The notes under the pieces: model-generated | Told to the model about the DNA's origin: nothing | Databases searched by the model: none | The model's input: the letters and a program-made list of their open reading frames with translations, nothing else | Made by a program: the position numbers and the translations under genes | Part shown: piece after piece, positions 1-7,064 of the stretch | Layout of the letters: every line of letters begins with the position of its first letter | How positions within the stretch are numbered: position 1 is the first letter of the stretch | NCBI GenBank assembly: GCA_018268315.1 | Contig: JAFDWU010000002.1 | Span: 1 to 64,000 of the forward strand | Length of the DNA stretch: 64,000 nucleotides | DNA from: Armatimonadota bacterium | Lineage (GTDB): Bacteria > Armatimonadota > Fimbriimonadia > Fimbriimonadales > Fimbriimonadaceae | Direction: 5' to 3'

Positions 1-1
1 C

Positions 2-70
2 CCGATCACCAACGGCAACGTGAACACCATTCAGTATCTTTGCTACTTCCGCCCGGATCGCGTTAACTAA
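2..70 (+). CDS. 3' end of a gene cut by the window edge
   Basis: An open frame runs from base 2 and stops at the TAA at 68-70. Its last residues include the run QYLCYFRPDRVN. The frame continues beyond the left edge, so start and family are unknown. A good plus-strand intrinsic terminator about 120 bases downstream (191-222) supports a real plus-strand transcript ending here. No function can be assigned from about 22 residues. Confidence 0.5.
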   Translation, partial: PITNGNVNTIQYLCYFRPDRVN

Positions 71-190
71 GGGTGATGAAGAACAAGGAACGCTAGCTAT
101 TTGTTGATGGTAATGCTTGGCCCCATTCCCCTCCGAATGATTTGGGTGCCGGACAAAGCGATACACGACTAGCAGCGAACCGAATGAGTT

Positions 191-222
191 AAGAGGGCTC
201 CAGTCTGGGGCCCTCTTATTAT
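191..222 (+). terminator. Rho-independent terminator after the left-edge gene
   Basis: The arms AAGAGGGCTCC and GGGGCCCTCTT pair over 11 bases with one G-U wobble around a short AGTCT loop, followed by the T-rich tract ATTATTT. It faces the plus strand and lies between the partial plus-strand gene and the convergent minus-strand gene ending at 325. The rest of 71-324 shows no other feature I can support. Confidence 0.75.
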
Positions 223-324
223 TTGACTTTCGAGTCTATAGCAGATCGCAAGACGTAAGGCATGCGAAACCGATACTCAATCTCCCAGGCGCGATCCGCA
301 AATCCCCATTTGGTTCGCGCCCTT

Positions 325-1419
325 TTAGGCTCCAGCAGTCGTTTCGATACTTGGTGATGGCATAGGCCCAATGATCAGATCCATGAAGCTTGGCATGGCC
401 AACAGGATCAGGTAGGGGAAAGCCTCATAGTAGGCCCTCAATTCGTCGAGGAAACCGATAATCATCGCGCCGAATACAAGTGGCGCAAGCACGAAATACA
501 GGCCCAGCTTGAGCGTATACGGCGCAGTCGCCCAGTTTGGCCGAATCAGCTTGTAAAAGCCAAGGCCGATCACGAAGAGCATCAGGGGAACGGGCCACTG
601 CCGCCATGAGAAGAGCTTTAGGTTGTGATCCTTCATTATCGCGATCGGATCGCCAGTGTTAGAGGCATGAAGGCTCTGGATGCCGTATTGGATTCCCCCG
701 TAGCAGACCAACAGCAAAACCATGGTCAGCTCAAGTTGTTTCTCACTGCCCTGCCGCTTGAACGTTAGGTATATCACGGGCAAATAGAAGAGCGCATTCT
801 CTTTATTCACGGCGGCGACCAGAAAAATGAGCGCGGCTGCGTTTAGATTCTCCAAGAACAGAGCGTAAATAAGCGCTGCCGACAGAAAGATTGTCATCGG
901 GTCGTAGATGTAGTTGAAGTAGCGGAAGAACAAAGGGATCAGCAGCATTCCGCAAAGGCCCGCGAGAGTTGCCCGTAGCCCCTGAAAACCATAAACCTTA
1001 GCGGTTATTGCGCGCACGAGGACTGCAAAGAAGAAGAAACAAGAAATAGAAATGGCGTAAACAACTAGCCTCGTCTCAGGATAGAAATTTCGGTCGAAAT
1101 CCTCCCAAACACTTGCTTGTCGAATAGTGCTTGAAATGGGTTGGATGAGCCAAGACAAGAACGTCTGGCAAAATTGAACAATCCAGGGAACCAACATTCG
1201 GTTCACGTAGGGGCGTTGCCCATAGCCACCGATCACCGCGCTCATCGCGCCAGGCGGCCAACTATCCAAACCCACAAAATTTGCCCAGGAATGGTTCACC
1301 AACAGGGCCACGTACAAGTAGGAGAGCCTCCAAGCAAGGCTCAGGCGTTCCAATCCAGGAACAGCTTCAGCACCGACTTTGCTTCGAATAAATTCCCGCA
1401 GTCCCACCCAAAAGCGCAC
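325..1419 (-). CDS. Polytopic membrane protein of unknown function, 364 aa
   Basis: The protein has roughly eight to nine hydrophobic segments, with short loops rich in aromatic residues. A phrase near residue 70 (YGQRPYVNRMLVPW) and the alternating membrane and extramembrane pattern resemble integral-membrane glycosyltransferases or EpsG/DUF2029-type proteins, but I see no diagnostic catalytic motif. The start is GTG. It converges on the left-edge gene and is separated from ribD upstream by a terminator-like hairpin, so it may be its own transcription unit. The call is membrane protein only; any enzymatic role would be a guess. Confidence 0.7.
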   Translation of the reverse strand: MRFWVGLREFIRSKVGAEAVPGLERLSLAWRLSYLYVALLVNHSWANFVGLDSWPPGAMSAVIGGYGQRPYVNRMLVPWIVQFCQTFLSWLIQPISSTIRQASVWEDFDRNFYPETRLVVYAISISCFFFFAVLVRAITAKVYGFQGLRATLAGLCGMLLIPLFFRYFNYIYDPMTIFLSAALIYALFLENLNAAALIFLVAAVNKENALFYLPVIYLTFKRQGSEKQLELTMVLLLVCYGGIQYGIQSLHASNTGDPIAIMKDHNLKLFSWRQWPVPLMLFVIGLGFYKLIRPNWATAPYTLKLGLYFVLAPLVFGAMIIGFLDELRAYYEAFPYLILLAMPSFMDLIIGPMPSPSIETTAGA

Positions 1420-1435
1420 TGCAACTAATGTATCA

Positions 1436-1477
1436 CAAAGTAAGAAGCCCCGCTCTTGAGGGTGGGAGAGACGGGGC
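1436..1477 (-). terminator. Probable terminator downstream of ribD
   Basis: Arms GCCCCGCTCT (1447-1456) and AGAG-A-CGGGGC (1467-1477) form a GC-rich stem with a single bulge. Read on the minus strand the stem is followed by TTCTTACTTT. It lies just past the ribD stop and would end the aroK-to-ribD transcript. The bulge and interrupted T tract make it a moderate candidate. Confidence 0.5.
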
Positions 1478-1558
1478 CGTTCGGGGAGGGAGTTAAGACT
1501 CTATGGATTACTACGCTTGTGCCGCAAAAAGCGTGCCATGGTCCCAGGCCACAGGAAA

Positions 1559-2602
1559 TTACATCCGATGCCAGCAAGTAAGCAGGTCTGGTCCCACCCG
1601 CTTTACCGTCTCTAGACTCCACTCAGGCCGTTCGCTAATTCGCCCGGTCGGCATCACTCCCGTCCAAGTTGCCCCATCGCCAAGTATCTTCCCGGCTGAG
1701 AAAAGCGCGAGCTCGTCGCCCAGCCCTTGTTTCAGAAATCCGTTGATCGTTGGAGGACCGCCTTCAACCAAGACGCCACGAATTCCGCGCGCATACAGCT
1801 GGGTCAGCAGAGCGCGCAAGTCAAAAACGCCGCCAACCAAGGGCTGTTCGATCTCTCCACCGCGTCCCGGCTCAGTAACGCGAATCACTTCCCCCCCGCT
1901 CGGCCATGGATAACTCTGTGCCCTCCCTTGAGGGTCGAGAATGATCCTGGTGGGCTCATTCACAATGCCCCTTGATCTCGCGGTGAGGCTGGGATGATCC
2001 GCCAAAACAGTGCCACACCCAACCAGGACCGCCCCGCGTTCGCCACGCATCTTGCGGGCAAGCGCGCGCGCCTTTGGTGAGGTGATCCATTTGGAGTCCC
2101 CCGAACTCAATACGGAGCGCCCATCCAAACCCATCGCTGCTTTTAGCGTTACAAACGGTAGCTGCCTGCGAACGGCCGTCAAGAACTGAGAATTAACTGA
2201 TTCAGCCTCCTCCGCCAGCAATCCAGACTCAACTTGTAAACCCGCTTTACGCAGCCGCGCTGCCCCTCCGGCTGCCACCGGATTGGGATCGTCCACCGCA
2301 TAAATAACGCGTTTCACACCGGCTTCCATAAGCGCTTCCGTGCACGGACCGGTCCTGCCCCGATGGTTGCAGGGCTCCAGCGTGACATAGGCATCTGCGC
2401 CCCTCGCGTTAGCGCCAGCCTGTTGTAAGGCGACAACCTCGGCATGGGACCCGCCGGCGTGTTGGTGATACCCCTCCCCAACGATCTTCCCCCCACGCAC
2501 GAGAACACAGCCAACGCGCGGGTTTGGCGCAGGATAGCCACGGCGCGAAAGCTGAATCGCTCGGCGCATGAAGGCTTCAGGATTGGCTGGATTCGCCGCC
2601 AT
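1559..2602 (-). CDS. ribD: Bifunctional riboflavin biosynthesis deaminase/reductase RibD
   Basis: RibD carries out two steps of riboflavin synthesis: deamination of the diaminopyrimidinone ribosyl phosphate, then NADPH-dependent reduction of the ribose side chain. The N-terminal half (residues about 10-150) is a cytidine-deaminase-like domain with NPRVGCVLV, the zinc and catalytic motif HAEVVAL, and the second zinc motif PCNHRGRTGPC. The C-terminal half (about 150-347) is the DHFR-like reductase, with KAAMGLDGR and a glycine-rich LVEGGPTING-like segment. Length 347 is normal for the fused enzyme. The first ATG overlaps the preceding small gene by 26 bases; the next in-frame ATG (codon 12) would shorten the N-terminus below the family norm. 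No other rib genes lie in the window. Confidence 0.95.
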   Translation of the reverse strand: MAANPANPEAFMRRAIQLSRRGYPAPNPRVGCVLVRGGKIVGEGYHQHAGGSHAEVVALQQAGANARGADAYVTLEPCNHRGRTGPCTEALMEAGVKRVIYAVDDPNPVAAGGAARLRKAGLQVESGLLAEEAESVNSQFLTAVRRQLPFVTLKAAMGLDGRSVLSSGDSKWITSPKARALARKMRGERGAVLVGCGTVLADHPSLTARSRGIVNEPTRIILDPQGRAQSYPWPSGGEVIRVTEPGRGGEIEQPLVGGVFDLRALLTQLYARGIRGVLVEGGPPTINGFLKQGLGDELALFSAGKILGDGATWTGVMPTGRISERPEWSLETVKRVGPDLLTCWHRM

Positions 2603-2891
2603 GCTTCTTCTTGTGATCCGATAGAGTGCCTTCGATAAGCAGCCTCAGGTTTTCCTCTCTCTCTTCCTTGAGGATCAGCAATCCCTTGCGAACCAAGAAG
2701 GCAGATGAAACCACCGCGCCGCCAAAAAACAGAATCGCCGACCCGGCATAGAGGGTGAAGTGAACTGCATAGTCTGCGTAAGCCTTCTTATCCTGCAACG
2801 GCGGGCGCTTGGGAACCAGCCAGGGGAACGCGAACAGCAACGTAATACCGGCAAACAGGAAAAGGGAGGAGAGGATCGTAAGGAATCTCAT
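2577..2891 (-). CDS. Small two-helix membrane protein, 104 aa
   Basis: Residues about 3-25 and 47-68 are hydrophobic helices separated by a basic, proline-containing loop. A charged, Glu/Lys/Arg-rich tail follows, which would face the cytoplasm. The ATG overlaps the rpe stop (ATGA) and the 3' end overlaps ribD by 26 bases, so it is embedded in a tightly packed operon and is probably translationally coupled. I recognise no family. The overlaps on both sides and the clear TM pattern argue for a real gene. Confidence 0.65.
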   Translation of the reverse strand: MRFLTILSSLFLFAGITLLFAFPWLVPKRPPLQDKKAYADYAVHFTLYAGSAILFFGGAVVSSAFLVRKGLLILKEEREENLRLLIEGTLSDHKKKHGGESSQS

Positions 2892-3523
2892 TGCCTTAGT
2901 AATCGCATAGCTGCGCTGATATCGGCTGCCTTGGCCAGGTAATTGCCGACTACAAAGAAGTCTGCGCCAGCGTCCCGCGCATGGGGCAACGTTTCGGGAG
3001 TCACCCCGCCATCTACCTCAATGTGTATCTTGGGAGCAAGTTTGCGCACTTGTTCGACCTTCGATAATCCGCTTTCAATGAAGGCCTGTCCACCCCACCC
3101 TGGGTTCACTGTCATGATCAAAACCATTTCGAGAGAGCTTAGCAGCGGCTCGATTGCCCCAACGGGTGTGCCTGGATTGATAGCAATGCCCGCCTCGACC
3201 CCGAGGCTGTGCAGCTTCTGCACAAGGCGATGGCTGTGAGACGTGGCCTCTGCGTGAAAGATAATCCGCTTGCAGCCTGCTTCCGCAAAAGCCTCGAACT
3301 GATGGTCCGGCGTATTGACCATGAGGTGCGCCTCAAACGGAATAGGCGTGCTGGCAATCAAGTCCTTAGCCATCTCTGCCCCAAAGGTAATTGGTGGCAC
3401 AAACTGCCCATCCATCACGTCAAGATGAATCCAGTCCGCCCCCGCCGCAGCCAACTTACCCGCCGCAGCCGCCAAGCTGCCATGCGGAAAGGAAAGCACG
3501 GAGGGTGCTATCGAAATACTCAA
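2888..3523 (-). CDS. rpe: Ribulose-phosphate 3-epimerase
   Basis: This TIM-barrel epimerase interconverts ribulose 5-phosphate and xylulose 5-phosphate in the pentose phosphate pathway. Family signatures are intact: HLDVMDGQFVPPITFG (metal-binding His and catalytic Asp), AHLMV, the phosphate-loop motif VNPGWGGQ, and EVDGGV with the second catalytic Asp. Length 211 is typical. The start is a TTG that overlaps the stop of the upstream pseudokinase gene (TTGA), which suggests coupled translation in the aroK-to-ribD operon. Confidence 0.96.
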   Translation of the reverse strand: MSISIAPSVLSFPHGSLAAAAGKLAAAGADWIHLDVMDGQFVPPITFGAEMAKDLIASTPIPFEAHLMVNTPDHQFEAFAEAGCKRIIFHAEATSHSHRLVQKLHSLGVEAGIAINPGTPVGAIEPLLSSLEMVLIMTVNPGWGGQAFIESGLSKVEQVRKLAPKIHIEVDGGVTPETLPHARDAGADFFVVGNYLAKAADISAAMRLLRQ

Positions 3524-5298
3524 TTATTGTCCTCAGGGGTTCTTTCTTCGGTCTTAACCATTTCCTTCCCATAGTAAACCTTGAACGTGGCCTTTGCGCC
3601 ATAAGCTACGGCATCAAGCTCAATCGTATCATTCGGCTGCTGCCTCGCTGAATAGACCGTTCGGGTTCCTTGGTCGTCCGTAACCGTTATCTTAACGACC
3701 ATCGGCTCGGCAAGGTCAGAAAGGTCATAGCTGAGTTTGTACGTGTGGCGATTCTTCGGAATCACCTCTTCTGCCTTGGGCCTCTCATCATCGGCTGAAC
3801 CCTGGCCATTGCTGATGCCCACCCTCACCTTGCCGCCACGTTCGAGTTTTTCACCCTTTCCCGGCGCCTGCGTCGCGATGGTGCCTGGCGTAAGAGGCGA
3901 GCGGATATCGTCGGTTCGATTGTCAAGCTGCAGGTCAAGCGCGCCAAGCACTGATCGAGCACCATCCAAGGTTTGCCCTTTCAGATCCGGTACCTGAACA
4001 AACTTGCTGCCCGCGCTCAGCTTAAGGCTGATTAATCCCCCTTCCCTAACCTTCTCGCCACTTGGCGGATAAGCGTCGATTACGGTGCCGGCGGGTGCGG
4101 TTTCGCTTGGCACTCGACCCACAATGCGGGTTCGCAATTTGAGAGATTTCAGCAGATTGCTCGCTTCGTTCTCGGATAGGTTCTGCAAGCGCGGCACAAC
4201 CACGGTCTTCGGCCGGCTCACGCCGGCAAGGAACCAGTAGGGGATGCCAACGAATACCACGAGGGCGAGGAACGCAATAACCCCCAGCACCCATCTTGGA
4301 ACATCGCCCTGGTAGTCCGCCTTCTCCCGCTTTCTCCGCTTTTGCTCCTGGATGCGCGTAGCGGACATTGTTGGCGCAACCTGCCCCATATCATGGGGCG
4401 GCTCCGCCCAAGGCTTTAGCGGCCACGTGAGCTGCCTTCCGAACCTCATGGCGTCTTGCATCCGACGCAGGTCGGAGAGCATCTCCGCTGCATTCGCGTA
4501 GCGATAGCCGGGCTCTTTGGCCATCGCCTTCCTTATGATCTCGCTAAGCACGACCGGAACGCTCGGGTTCAGAGAGCGCAAGTTGGGAACGGGATCGGTT
4601 GCATGCATCAGCGCCATCGCCAAAGGCGTTTCCGCAAGATATGGCAAGCGGCCCGAGATCATTTGAAACAGCAGAACCCCAGCAGAATAGATATCGCTTT
4701 GCGCGGAGGGCATTTGCCCCTTGCTGATCTCCGGGGCAAGATAGGGGCAAATGGACGGCAGTACAACCGCTCCCGCGGTCCGGCTCATGGAGTACGCGGT
4801 CCAAATTCCACCCAGCTGCAGACTTGCCGTGCCATCCAGAGCCACCGAGACATTTGCCTCGGAGACATCACCATGGACGATTCCCGCTTGATGGAGCACG
4901 GACAGCCCCTGCAATAGGGAGATGAGGATGCCTATGGAAGTCTGGGGCGAAAAGCTGATGAGCTTCTTGAGTCGTTCAGGTAGCTGTTGCCCGGCAACGG
5001 CGGCGCCAATAATGAAGTGGCTCTTCTTTTGGTGGACTACCTCTTCAAGTTTCTCGAGGTACGGAGATTCTAAACTGGCTTGGTGTGCCACTGCATGGGC
5101 AATAGCCTCCACAAAATCAGGCTCTGACGCGAAAGGTTCCTTGATGAGCCGGATGGTTACGGGACGATTCTGTAGCCGATCTACGCCTGCATAAAGAATG
5201 AAGATGGGTCCTTCGGAAATGAAGGTCTCAATTTGATATCGCTGAAGGAGCAGTTCTCCAATCACGAGCTTTTCTTGGCCTGAAGTCCACGATAGCAT
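3520..5298 (-). CDS. Membrane PASTA protein with a degenerate Ser/Thr kinase domain (probable pseudokinase)
   Basis: The layout is that of PknB/Stk1-type PASTA kinases. A cytosolic kinase fold spans about residues 20-280, one TM helix about 336-358, then two PASTA repeats (about 366-430 and 433-500) and a C-terminal beta-rich domain to 592. Structural kinase motifs persist: APE (188-190) and SDIYSAGVLLFQMISGRLPY (201-220). Catalytic ones do not. The nucleotide loop is ISEGPIFILYAG rather than GxGxxG, the VAIK lysine is Arg50 (VTIR), the alpha-C Glu position appears to be Ala, HRDxKPxN is HGDVSEAN, and DFG is LGG (162-164). Known PASTA domains bind peptidoglycan or muropeptides. I infer a sensor or scaffold that does not phosphorylate. 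It sits in the aroK-aroB-rpe-ribD operon and its start lies inside the upstream small gene. Confidence 0.85.
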   Translation of the reverse strand: MLSWTSGQEKLVIGELLLQRYQIETFISEGPIFILYAGVDRLQNRPVTIRLIKEPFASEPDFVEAIAHAVAHQASLESPYLEKLEEVVHQKKSHFIIGAAVAGQQLPERLKKLISFSPQTSIGILISLLQGLSVLHQAGIVHGDVSEANVSVALDGTASLQLGGIWTAYSMSRTAGAVVLPSICPYLAPEISKGQMPSAQSDIYSAGVLLFQMISGRLPYLAETPLAMALMHATDPVPNLRSLNPSVPVVLSEIIRKAMAKEPGYRYANAAEMLSDLRRMQDAMRFGRQLTWPLKPWAEPPHDMGQVAPTMSATRIQEQKRRKREKADYQGDVPRWVLGVIAFLALVVFVGIPYWFLAGVSRPKTVVVPRLQNLSENEASNLLKSLKLRTRIVGRVPSETAPAGTVIDAYPPSGEKVREGGLISLKLSAGSKFVQVPDLKGQTLDGARSVLGALDLQLDNRTDDIRSPLTPGTIATQAPGKGEKLERGGKVRVGISNGQGSADDERPKAEEVIPKNRHTYKLSYDLSDLAEPMVVKITVTDDQGTRTVYSARQQPNDTIELDAVAYGAKATFKVYYGKEMVKTEERTPEDNN

Positions 5299-5480
5299 GC
5301 GTAGCCGACGCTGGCTATCAGCGTAAGGGTGGCAATCAGCGCGATCTGCGGAGTGTCGACCTGTTTGGCGTATTCTGCCGCCCGGTCATTCATGGAGGCA
5401 CTCAGCGACGCAAAATAGCCCGCCGCCAACAACATGACAACAAGAATCTGAAGGACGTCACTGATCTTTAGCGAATTCAT
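5262..5480 (-). CDS. Small two-helix membrane protein, 72 aa
   Basis: Two hydrophobic helices (about residues 8-28 and 44-64) flank a short polar, charged loop, and the tail is Lys-rich (QAKKSS). Its ATG lies 23 bases inside the end of aroB and its stop lies 37 bases inside the pseudokinase gene. It is therefore sandwiched by overlaps on both sides, immediately upstream of a membrane-anchored PASTA protein. I recognise no family. A role beside the PASTA protein is only positional inference. Confidence 0.6.
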   Translation of the reverse strand: MNSLKISDVLQILVVMLLAAGYFASLSASMNDRAAEYAKQVDTPQIALIATLTLIASVGYACYRGLQAKKSS

Positions 5481-6489
5481 TGAGCACTTCTCGAATCAAG
5501 GTTGCTTCTACGTTCGGCACTAGTTTACATTGGCCGATACCCGTTAGCAAGCTCATTGCAATGTGACCTCCCTCTGACTTCTTATCGCGGCGCATCAACG
5601 CAATTAGCTCGTCGGCGTTTGCAAGGACCGTATGATTTGATGGCAGTGCTTGAACATCGATGGACTGCCTCACAACATCCAAAACACTTGGAGGCGTGAT
5701 CCCCAACCGAACGCCGATCGCTGATTCGACCACCATCCCGATTGCCACTGCCTCGCCGTGAAGCAAATCCTTATAGCCGAGGTGAGCCTCAAGCGCATGC
5801 CCGATCGTGTGGCCGAAATTAAGCGTTGCGCGGAGGCCGGTTCGCTCTTCCTCATCCGCTTCAACCACCGCTGCTTTGATCTTAATGCTTGTCTCGATCA
5901 CCGATTGAAGGTCAGAGGAGTCGAGGGTCAACTTGCCGGTACTGAGCCTTGCTGTCAAGCGTTCGTCTGCAATAAGCCCCGCCTTCACGATCTCGGCAAC
6001 CCCCGCCGTAAATTCACGAGGCGGCAGCGTGGTGAGCGCATCGAGTGGCGTCTGGACCTCCGTTGGCGGATAGAAGCTGCCGACCAGGTTCTTGCCTTCG
6101 GGGATATCGATTGCAACTTTGCCCCCCACGCTGGAGTCAACCATGGCGAGCAGCGTGGTGGGAACCTGCACGTAGCGAATTCCCCGCATGTACGTGGCTG
6201 CCGCGAAACCAGCAAGATCGCCAACAACGCCGCCACCAATTGCGTAAAGGATGCTGCTTCGGTCCGCGCCAAGTTTGGCCAGCCAGCGATGGATCCCCTC
6301 AAGCTCCGCAAAGCACTTCGTTTGCTCTCCCGGTGGGGCGAAAAAGGTTCTCTCTTGGCCCAGTGGCCAGAGCTTTGCCACATTTCCATCCACGACCACA
6401 AGTGCGTCGGATGGTATTCCCCCGATCACTTCTGCAAAAGAGCAAAAGCGCACGTTGTAGGCGCCGCGCGAGTGCTTAACTGAAATCAT
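5458..6489 (-). CDS. aroB: 3-dehydroquinate synthase
   Basis: AroB converts DAHP to 3-dehydroquinate, the second step of the shikimate pathway, using NAD and a divalent metal. Visible family motifs are the glycine-rich AIGGGVVGDLAGFAAATYMRG, VPTTLLAMVDSSVGGKVAID, the metal-binding GEAVAIGM and NFGHTIGHALE histidines, and RRDKK near the C-terminus. Length 343 is typical. It overlaps aroK by ATGA, and aroK-aroB directly follow pilQ, an order also found downstream of pilMNOPQ in Proteobacteria. Confidence 0.96.
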   Translation of the reverse strand: MISVKHSRGAYNVRFCSFAEVIGGIPSDALVVVDGNVAKLWPLGQERTFFAPPGEQTKCFAELEGIHRWLAKLGADRSSILYAIGGGVVGDLAGFAAATYMRGIRYVQVPTTLLAMVDSSVGGKVAIDIPEGKNLVGSFYPPTEVQTPLDALTTLPPREFTAGVAEIVKAGLIADERLTARLSTGKLTLDSSDLQSVIETSIKIKAAVVEADEEERTGLRATLNFGHTIGHALEAHLGYKDLLHGEAVAIGMVVESAIGVRLGITPPSVLDVVRQSIDVQALPSNHTVLANADELIALMRRDKKSEGGHIAMSLLTGIGQCKLVPNVEATLIREVLNEFAKDQ

Positions 6490-7001
6490 TGGCCACCCAA
6501 CGTCTTAATAACGTCTTGAGCCATCTCCGCAATGGTCTGCGTCGTCACCAAAACCGTGTAGTCGGCTTTTGAATAGAACTCTTCTCGCTTTTCAGCAAGT
6601 TCGACAACCCTATCCTTCCAGTTTTCAACCTGCAGCAAAGGTCTTTTCTTGCTGCTACGCTCTAGCCTTTCGGTAAGCGTCTCGGCGGAAGCTTTAAGGT
6701 AAATCACGACCCCTATCCGGTGTAACTGAACCCAATTCTCCTCGCGTAGTATGATGCCGCCGCCGGTAGAGACAATGGTATTCCCCGGCTTGAGCTGCTC
6801 CAGAACCCGGGTCTCGTGTTCGCGAAAAGCAGCCTCACCGTAGTGCTGAAAGAAGCTTTGAATGCTTCGCCCCAGCCTACGTTGGATGAGGATATCGGTA
6901 TCTACAAACTGACGTCCGGTGATGCTTGCAATCTCCCTCCCGACCGCGGACTTGCCCACGCCCATCATTCCAACCAATATCCAACTGACCGAGTTCGTCA
7001 T
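6486..7001 (-). CDS. aroK: Shikimate kinase
   Basis: AroK phosphorylates shikimate at the 3-hydroxyl using ATP. The Walker A loop GMMGVGKSAVGREIA lies near the N-terminus. DTDILIQRRLG carries the shikimate-binding Asp pair region, and STGGGIIL is the glycine-rich substrate loop. An Arg/Lys-rich lid follows (ERSSKKRPLL). Length 171 is standard. The start codon lies only about 10 bases beyond a perfect 14-bp hairpin (7012-7042), and no convincing Shine-Dalgarno sequence precedes it, so expression may depend on processing or a promoter inside pilQ. Confidence 0.95.
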   Translation of the reverse strand: MTNSVSWILVGMMGVGKSAVGREIASITGRQFVDTDILIQRRLGRSIQSFFQHYGEAAFREHETRVLEQLKPGNTIVSTGGGIILREENWVQLHRIGVVIYLKASAETLTERLERSSKKRPLLQVENWKDRVVELAEKREEFYSKADYTVLVTTQTIAEMAQDVIKTLGGQ

Positions 7002-7011
7002 CTTAAAAGCA

Positions 7012-7042
7012 ATTGGGGGTAAGAATACTTCTTACCCCCAAT
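7012..7042 (-). terminator. Perfect 14-bp hairpin between pilQ and aroK
   Basis: ATTGGGGGTAAGAA and its exact reverse complement are separated by a 3-base TAC loop. On the minus strand the stem is followed by TTGCTTTTAAG, a short U-rich stretch running into the aroK start. It most simply acts as the terminator of the pilMNOPQ transcript. Its position 10 bases before the aroK ATG also allows attenuation or mRNA-end processing. Confidence 0.8.
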
Positions 7043-7064
7043 AATTTCGCTGGCGAACAACAGC

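Noticed and set aside
1503-1913. Plus-strand frame opposite the ribD 3' end
   Set aside because: Shadow of the well-supported ribD gene, with no family resemblance.
1420-2602. FMN riboswitch ahead of ribD
   Set aside because: ribD lies inside an operon with no leader of its own, and no RFN-type conserved segments were seen upstream.
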